A DNA stretch of 10,200 nucleotides, taken from the NCBI GenBank assembly GCA_017520365.1, contig JAFXFQ010000008.1, positions 1 through 10,200 of the forward strand, read 5' to 3'. This DNA comes from Clostridia bacterium (GTDB taxonomy: Bacteria; Bacillota; Clostridia; Oscillospirales; CAG-272). The translations under genes and the position numbers were made by a program. The notes under the pieces were generated by a model that was not told where the DNA came from, ran no database searches, and worked only from the letters and a program-made list of their open reading frames with translations. Positions 7,069 to 10,200 of this stretch are shown piece after piece (positions within the stretch are counted from its first letter, which is position 1; the number at the start of each line of letters is the position of its first letter).

Positions 7069-7608
7069 ATGAAATATCATAACAGCTTATTGAAAATGAT
7101 CCTTGCCGCCCTGTTTTTAGCGCTTGCGTACGTGATGCCGTTTTTGACAGGTCAGATCCCCGAGATCGGCTCCATGCTCTGCCCCCTGCATATTCCCATA
7201 TTGCTCTGCGGCTTCATTTGCGGATGGCAATGGGGGCTTGCCGTCGGCTTTGTTGCTCCGCTGATACGCTCGCTCACACTTGGCGTGCCGCCTCTTTTTC
7301 CCACAGCAGCGTGTATGGCGTTCGAGCTTTGCGCCTACGGCGGTGTTACAGGCCTTTTGCATAAAATTCTTCCCCGTAAAAAAGCATACATTTACGTTTC
7401 CTTGCTGACTGCAATGATAGTCGGAAGACTTGCTTATGGCGGTGCAATGTTTGCTCTTATGGAAATAAAAGGCGCAAGCTATACCCTTGCGGCTTTCCTT
7501 GCAGGGGCATTTACAAATGCGATCCCGGGAATCATCGTGCAGATCGTGTTGATTCCCGTTCTTGTGATGCTTCTCGATAATCCGAAGGTCTTGGATCTAA
7601 GAGATTGA
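7069..7608 (+). CDS. ECF-type transporter substrate-binding S component
   Basis: 179 residues, very hydrophobic, with about six membrane segments (roughly 8-26, 38-54, 55-70, 76-99, 106-130, 140-170), the usual architecture of an ECF S component. Such proteins bind a vitamin or micronutrient in the membrane and dock onto a shared EcfA/A'/T energising module, not encoded in this window. The small-residue-rich first helix, 'AALFLALAYVMPFLTGQIP', resembles the AxxxA face used to contact EcfT. 'GSMLCPLHIPILLCGFICGW' and 'PPLFPTAACMAFELCAYG' recall a clostridial S-component family (ECF_trnsprt-like) whose substrate I cannot name. AAAGGA (7056-7061) lies 7 bases before the ATG. Expression is probably gated by the leader terminator immediately upstream. 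Confidence 0.85.
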   Translation: MKYHNSLLKMILAALFLALAYVMPFLTGQIPEIGSMLCPLHIPILLCGFICGWQWGLAVGFVAPLIRSLTLGVPPLFPTAACMAFELCAYGGVTGLLHKILPRKKAYIYVSLLTAMIVGRLAYGGAMFALMEIKGASYTLAAFLAGAFTNAIPGIIVQIVLIPVLVMLLDNPKVLDLRD

Positions 7609-7673
7609 TGCTTACGAAGAGCCTGATTCTGCGGTGCGCGGTATACGCCTATCACCTGGCACTCCACCGATAA

Positions 7674-7937
7674 GTACCGCCGACATACAATGACCTCACC
7701 GACCGCTTCCGCACCGAGGAGGAAAAGCATAAACGGCTCACCGAAAGGCGTAAGCGAATGGAAGCCGAGTCCGTTGCCATCGGCGGTATGCTCACCGAGC
7801 TTGAAGAACCTGAAGCCCCGCCCATCGAGTTTGACGAAAAGCTGTGGCACGCAGTGGTCGACCGCATAACCGTATACAACGATGATCGCCTGATATATTC
7901 GCTGAAGGATGGCAGCGAGATAACGGTTATGCTTTGA
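7674..7937 (+). pseudogene. C-terminal remnant of a large serine recombinase
   Basis: An open frame of about 87 codons with no convincing start, preceded by a stop at 7671. It reads 'YNDLTDRFRTEEEKHKRLTE', a coiled-coil-like charged stretch, then 'FDEKLWHAVVDRITVYNDD' and 'YSLKDGSEITVML', then stop. The pattern YN-L-x-RF...K-RL..., FDE-x-LW...V-x-x-(I/V)-x-V-(Y/H) and F/L-KDG(T/S)E-I matches the extreme C-terminus of clostridial large serine recombinases (Tn4451/Tn5397-type integrases). The catalytic N-terminal domain, the zinc ribbon and most of the coiled coil are missing. The 65 bases after the ECF stop have no recognisable recombinase sequence. It is a relic of an integrated mobile element and marks the left side of the AT-richer accessory segment. 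Confidence 0.72.
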
Positions 7938-7941
7938 TATC

Positions 7942-7982
7942 AAAAACGGAAGAAGGTATCAATTTACCCTCTTCCGTTTTTT
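7942..7982. terminator. Bidirectional intrinsic terminator
   Basis: A 12-bp perfect stem, AAAAACGGAAGA (7942-7953) with TCTTCCGTTTTT (7970-7981). An inner GGTA/TACC extension closes on a short loop. A U-run follows on either strand. It separates the plus-strand recombinase relic (stop 7937) from the minus-strand operon (stop 7985) and can serve both. Confidence 0.88.
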
Positions 7983-7984
7983 AC

Positions 7985-8821
7985 TTAATTCCAGTTGTTG
8001 AAATCAAACCAGAGATTGCTGTTGCCATTGCTTTTTGTTTTGATGTCATCTTGAATCTTACGATATTCGCCGGAACTCAATTGGCTCCAAGTATAACCAT
8101 CATATTGAGTGGTATAAGGTGCTCCAGCCCCCGCCTTTTTCATTCCTATTTGTTCAAGTTTTCCAAGAATAATGCTATCAATTGGGCAATCAGCGTTAGC
8201 AAAATTTTCTACAATAGCTGCGCTGAAAATATTATAATCCAAGTCAAGCTCTTCTCGACACATAAACAAGCAAAGATATAATTTAATAGCAATATTGAAC
8301 ATTTTTTGAATGTGTCCTAAGGAAAGCGCTTTGCTTCCTCTAAGCTTTTTCACACCATTAAACAAAGTTTCTATTGTTGTCCAATGCGAATTAATTATGT
8401 TCTCTTTGTTTGCAGTTGAGATAGCATACTCTTTGAAAATATCAAGAAAGGCTTTTGTTGAGATCACTCTATCCGAAAAATAATCATCGAAATCTGCAGG
8501 AACATCTTCCTCTTTTACCTTTTGGCGAAATAACTTCAGCAACCGTGTTTTATACTTATCTTTCTTCACATAGGTACTAACCGCACCCTTTGATTCTTTT
8601 GTATCGTTTATGCCATCTTCATTTTCTGAGGTGTGCCTAAAGGCATCGTTCCATCCAATTCGCAAGCAGGCAATAAGAATTTCATTTTGACGATTACCGA
8701 GGGGTTCGGACTTATGATCTCTCGCCCACACAATTCGTCCAAACTGAGCGCCCATCATAATTTTGGTTTGAAAAACTATAATATCTTTAGCGGTGACGCC
8801 ACCATATGTCTTGGTATCCAT
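7985..8821 (-). CDS. Uncharacterised 278-residue protein, second gene of an accessory operon
   Basis: Not recognised. The start at 8821 has GGAGG (8828-8832) 6 bases upstream. The N-terminal part (about 1-70) is mixed: 'YGGVTAKDIIVFQTKIMMGA' and 'LGNRQNEILIACLRIGWNDA'. A lysine-rich helical region follows (about 80-170), then 'ALSLGHIQKMFNIAIKLYLC' and 'FANADCPIDSIILGKLEQI' (about 172-228). The C-terminus has 'YTWSQLSSGEYRKIQDDI' and an Asn/Trp-rich tail. No signal peptide and no clear membrane helix, so probably a soluble cytoplasmic protein. The 'CPIDSIIL...W-(S/T)-x(2,3)-(D/S)-x-x-(E/Y)-Y-x-x-IQ' layout seems familiar from hypothetical proteins of mobile elements, but I cannot assign a family. 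It is the last gene before the bidirectional terminator and follows the small gene at 8882-9211, with which it probably shares a transcript. Confidence 0.85.
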   Translation of the reverse strand: MDTKTYGGVTAKDIIVFQTKIMMGAQFGRIVWARDHKSEPLGNRQNEILIACLRIGWNDAFRHTSENEDGINDTKESKGAVSTYVKKDKYKTRLLKLFRQKVKEEDVPADFDDYFSDRVISTKAFLDIFKEYAISTANKENIINSHWTTIETLFNGVKKLRGSKALSLGHIQKMFNIAIKLYLCLFMCREELDLDYNIFSAAIVENFANADCPIDSIILGKLEQIGMKKAGAGAPYTTQYDGYTWSQLSSGEYRKIQDDIKTKSNGNSNLWFDFNNWN

Positions 8822-8838
8822 AACATCCTCCGTATGTA

Positions 8839-9211
8839 TTACTTTTTACTGCTTACTTCTTTAACGAAGTTTTCCGCCTCTTTACGGTCGGCAGCGGTTC
8901 TTTCCCCACCGTTCCCAACCTTCCATTACACAGAGATAGTCTATAATTTCCAAAACTTGGGGCTTATAGATTCTTTGAGTACGAATGTTTTCAATCAAGT
9001 TTATCGGCACAGATTCTAAAACAACTCTGCCAAATCGATTTCTTCCGATCACACTTACATCCGTTCTTTGATTGTCCCAAAACTTGCCGTCTATATAAAC
9101 CTTTGTACCGGGAGTAAAAGCTTTTGTGCCGTAATAAACATTACCGTTCTCATCTGTGTGCTCGGAAACAATATTTCCAACAACACCAAAACACCACTTT
9201 TTCTCTTCCAT
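8839..9211 (-). CDS. Small uncharacterised accessory protein with a frameshifted C-terminus
   Basis: As read, a 109-residue protein from the ATG at 9211 (AGGAGGGG just upstream) to a TAA at 8882. It is a compact, probably beta-rich protein: 'CFGVVGNIVSEHTDENG', 'YYGTKAFTPGTKVYIDGKFW', 'VSVIGRNRFGRVVLE', then 'IENIRTQRIYKPQVLEIIDY'. I associate this pattern with a family of hypothetical proteins in Firmicute accessory regions; function unknown. After 'GWERW' the reading ends in GKNRCRP. Skipping one base in the G4 run at 8904-8907 gives 'ERTAADRKEAENFVKEVSSK' and a stop at 8839, a normal charged helical tail. The restored gene would end 17 bases before the next start, a tight operon spacing. 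The end given is the restored one. A homopolymer error, a real mutation or a slippery site are all possible. Confidence 0.75.
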
Positions 9212-9256
9212 ATTAACCCCTCCTTTTTCCTGATTTCAACTGTATTCTGCTTTTTT

Positions 9257-9285
9257 ATTATATCACAATTATCAAACTTTTTCAA
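9257..9285 (-). promoter_or_regulatory. Promoter of the two-gene accessory operon
   Basis: On the minus strand TTGAAA (9285-9280) and TATAAT (9262-9257) with a 17-base spacer and an extended -10 TG. Transcription would start near 9250, about 40 bases before the ATG at 9211. The inverted-repeat cluster begins directly upstream. Confidence 0.8.
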
Positions 9286-9294
9286 TATTCAATC

Positions 9295-9377
9295 TATAAA
9301 CGATTAATCCCTTGAACGATACAAAATCCGCCACTTCAGTTCCTACGGGGCAGAGGATGGCGGATTTATCGTTTATA
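9295..9377. repeat. Long interrupted inverted repeat with alternative pairing
   Basis: The continuous 20-base arm at 9358-9377 is complementary to two separated 10-base blocks: TATAAACGAT (9295-9304) and AAATCCGCCA (9324-9333). Together they give 20 bp of perfect pairing interrupted by a 19-base bulge. Inside that bulge AACGATA (9315-9321) is a second, competing partner for TATCGTT (9367-9373), so two mutually exclusive folds are possible. The apical loop can form a small TCCT/AGGA stem. This is part of the roughly 290-base stretch (9286-9564) in which I find no credible gene. Confidence 0.75.
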
Positions 9378-9396
9378 TAAGAAAAAATACCCATAA

Positions 9397-9443
9397 AACC
9401 GCCGAGAAGAGCGGTTAAAGGGCAAAAACAAGCTGTTTTTTGC
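9397..9443. repeat. Two adjacent small inverted repeats
   Basis: AACCGC-CGAGAAGA-GCGGTT (9397-9416) is followed 5 bases later by GCAAAAACA...TGTTTTTTGC (9422-9443, one unpaired T). Each is modest alone; they are listed because they continue the hairpin series from 9295 to 9552. Confidence 0.5.
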
Positions 9444-9455
9444 ATATAAAGCAAA

Positions 9456-9495
9456 ATTCCATAGCCGAAATTGTATAGACTATGGAATCTTTTTT
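9456..9495 (+). terminator. Terminator-like inverted repeat with T-run
   Basis: ATTCCATAG (9456-9464) and CTATGGAAT (9480-9488) form a 9-bp perfect stem with a 15-base loop, followed by CTTTTTT on the plus strand. The low GC content and large loop make it a weak terminator at best. No plus-strand gene ends here, so it may instead be part of a structured element. Confidence 0.4.
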
Positions 9496-9517
9496 GAAAA
9501 TCAAGTGCTATTTTGAT

Positions 9518-9552
9518 ACAATGCAACGCTATTGAGGTTAGCGTTGCATTGT
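9518..9552. repeat. Perfect 14-bp inverted repeat with 7-base loop
   Basis: The arms at 9518-9531 and 9539-9552 (core AATGCAACGCTA/TAGCGTTGCATT) enclose the loop TTGAGGT. No T-run follows on either strand, so it is not an intrinsic terminator. A further CGTTGCAT copy follows at 9554-9561, giving three occurrences of the TGCAACG motif (in both orientations) within 45 bases. Such an iterated, palindromic site could be a binding site of an initiator, relaxase, recombinase or regulator; the role is inferred only from form. Confidence 0.7.
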
Positions 9553-9564
9553 TCGTTGCATGCA

Positions 9565-9823
9565 TTAATCAAACCAAAAAGGTGCATATCCGTCTTCAAT
9601 CATCTCGATTTCACCTTTAAACAAAGCGTTTATATTATCGAGATCGAACCAACGGTATCCCTGGCATCATTCGGTTATTATAATAAATAGGTTCCTCGGT
9701 TTTGTCGGTTTTATCGATTTGCTCTATAAGCTCTTGCAGTTCATCGGAGGACATATCATCAATGATGATCTCTGTATTATTTATGGTATTATTATTTCTA
9801 TTTATACAATTCCCATTGCTATC
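9565..9823 (-). pseudogene. Small broken gene remnant (single-base frameshift)
   Basis: Two overlapping reading frames look like one former gene. The first contains 'MSSDELQELIEQIDKTDK' and '...EEPIYYNNRMMPG' (ATG at 9754; the frame is open back to 9823 through an Asn-rich stretch that overlaps the end of the neighbouring transporter gene). It then runs into a stop. One base further on, the sequence reads 'YRWFDLDNINALFKGEIEM' and 'IEDGYAPFWFD' and stops at 9565. Removing one G from the GGG at 9659-9661 joins them as ...MMPGYRWFDLDN.... No ribosome site precedes the ATG, so the true N-terminus is probably lost as well. The protein family is not recognised. Confidence 0.6.
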
Positions 9824-10200
9824 TCAACAACCAGTGCCACGATTACCACCAGTGCAGAAATAATGAAGCCGTGAATCATCGGGCGGAAACCTGCCTTCTT
9901 CATGCTTGAAAAGGACGTATTCAGACCGATGGCTGCCAAAGCACAGACCATTAGGAATTTACTTGCACTCTTTGTGCCGGATACAACAGCCGTAGGAATC
10001 GGGAATATACTTGCTACAATGGACATAGCAAGGAAGCCAAGGATAAACCAAGGGAATATTTTTGTAATGCTGAAATTTGCCTTCAGTTCGCTTCCGTTTT
10101 GGCTGTTTGCAAGAGCTTCTTTACGCTTTAAGCGAAGCTGCACAAAAGCAAAGGTAATAACGGTAGGAATAATCGCAAGGGTTCTTGTAAGCTTTACCAT
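9802..10200 (-). CDS. YeiH/UPF0324-family membrane transporter, C-terminal part (5' end outside window)
   Basis: The frame is open from the window edge to a TAA at 9802, giving 132 residues or more; the ATG at the very edge (MVKLTR) is most likely internal. Features are a basic loop ('RLKRKEA'), then hydrophobic segments 'FPWFILGFLAMSIVASIFP', 'SKFLMVCALAAIGLNTSFSS' and a last helix from 'HGFIISALVVIVALVVEI' to the C-terminus. 'FPWFILGFL', '(S/A)KFLMV-ALAAIGLNT-F' and '(K/R)-G-(F/R)-P' are typical of the C-terminal end of the YeiH family (Cons_hypoth698), inner-membrane proteins annotated as putative sulfate exporters; the true substrate is not settled. Its 3' end overlaps the frame of the neighbouring gene remnant. 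Confidence 0.83.
   Translation of the reverse strand: MVKLTRTLAIIPTVITFAFVQLRLKRKEALANSQNGSELKANFSITKIFPWFILGFLAMSIVASIFPIPTAVVSGTKSASKFLMVCALAAIGLNTSFSSMKKAGFRPMIHGFIISALVVIVALVVEIAMGIV

Noticed and set aside
7479..7943. Minus-strand open frame of 154 codons opposite the end of the ECF gene and the recombinase relic
   Set aside because: Both plus-strand readings have recognisable protein features, so this is a shadow frame.
9290..9560. CRISPR array
   Set aside because: The repeats are inverted and of different sequence; there are no regularly spaced direct repeats.
9272..9565. Minus-strand open frame of 97 codons across the inverted-repeat cluster
   Set aside because: It runs through all the hairpin arms and into the operon promoter, has no ribosome site, and the protein resembles no family; repeats explain the region better.

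Overview
The window looks like chromosomal DNA of an anaerobic Firmicute of the class Clostridia, probably gut-associated and close to the Ruminococcaceae/Oscillospiraceae. This is an inference from gene content: a GLUG-repeat surface protein with H-x-W...C-x-x-C motifs, a MATE exporter beside a TetR regulator, a DUF3842 protein, an ECF-type S component, and a clostridial-type large serine recombinase remnant. Consensus SigA-like promoters (several with a TG-n-TATAAT extended -10) and strong AGGAGG ribosome sites also point there. No rRNA, tRNA or CRISPR array was seen.

Layout. (1) Positions 1-3937, minus strand: one uninterrupted reading frame of at least 1312 codons, cut by the window edge. 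It encodes a secreted modular protein with two copies of an H-x-W/CxxC + 'GQLxWFA' + GLUG-array module and the probable start of a third. (2) 3959-4745, minus: a TetR-family regulator directly upstream of that gene. It has a near-perfect promoter overlapped by two inverted repeats, and a third inverted repeat lies between the two genes. (3) 4845-6328, plus: a divergent MATE efflux pump with its own promoter and a perfect 9-bp hairpin at the expected start of its mRNA. (4) 6429-7608, plus: a DUF3842 gene, then a promoter whose -35 box overlaps that gene's stop codon. Next comes a leader of about 130 nt ending in an intrinsic terminator just ahead of an ECF S-component gene; this looks like a transcription-attenuation or riboswitch-type control region of a class I do not recognise.

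(5) 7674-9823 is an AT-richer accessory segment. It starts with the C-terminal relic of a serine recombinase, followed by a bidirectional terminator. A two-gene minus-strand operon of unknown function follows (109-aa ORF with a frameshifted tail, then a 278-aa protein), driven by a good promoter at 9257-9285. Upstream of it, 9290-9560 holds no convincing gene but several strong inverted repeats. Beyond that is a small gene remnant broken by a single-base shift. (6) 9802-10200, minus: the C-terminal part of a YeiH/UPF0324-family membrane transporter that continues past the right edge.

The parts most worth following up are the orphan leader of the ECF gene, the inverted-repeat cluster with mutually exclusive pairings, the unrecognised two-gene operon, and the possible link between the TetR regulator and the large surface protein. 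Two separate +1 shifts at short G runs in the accessory segment could be real decay or sequence errors.
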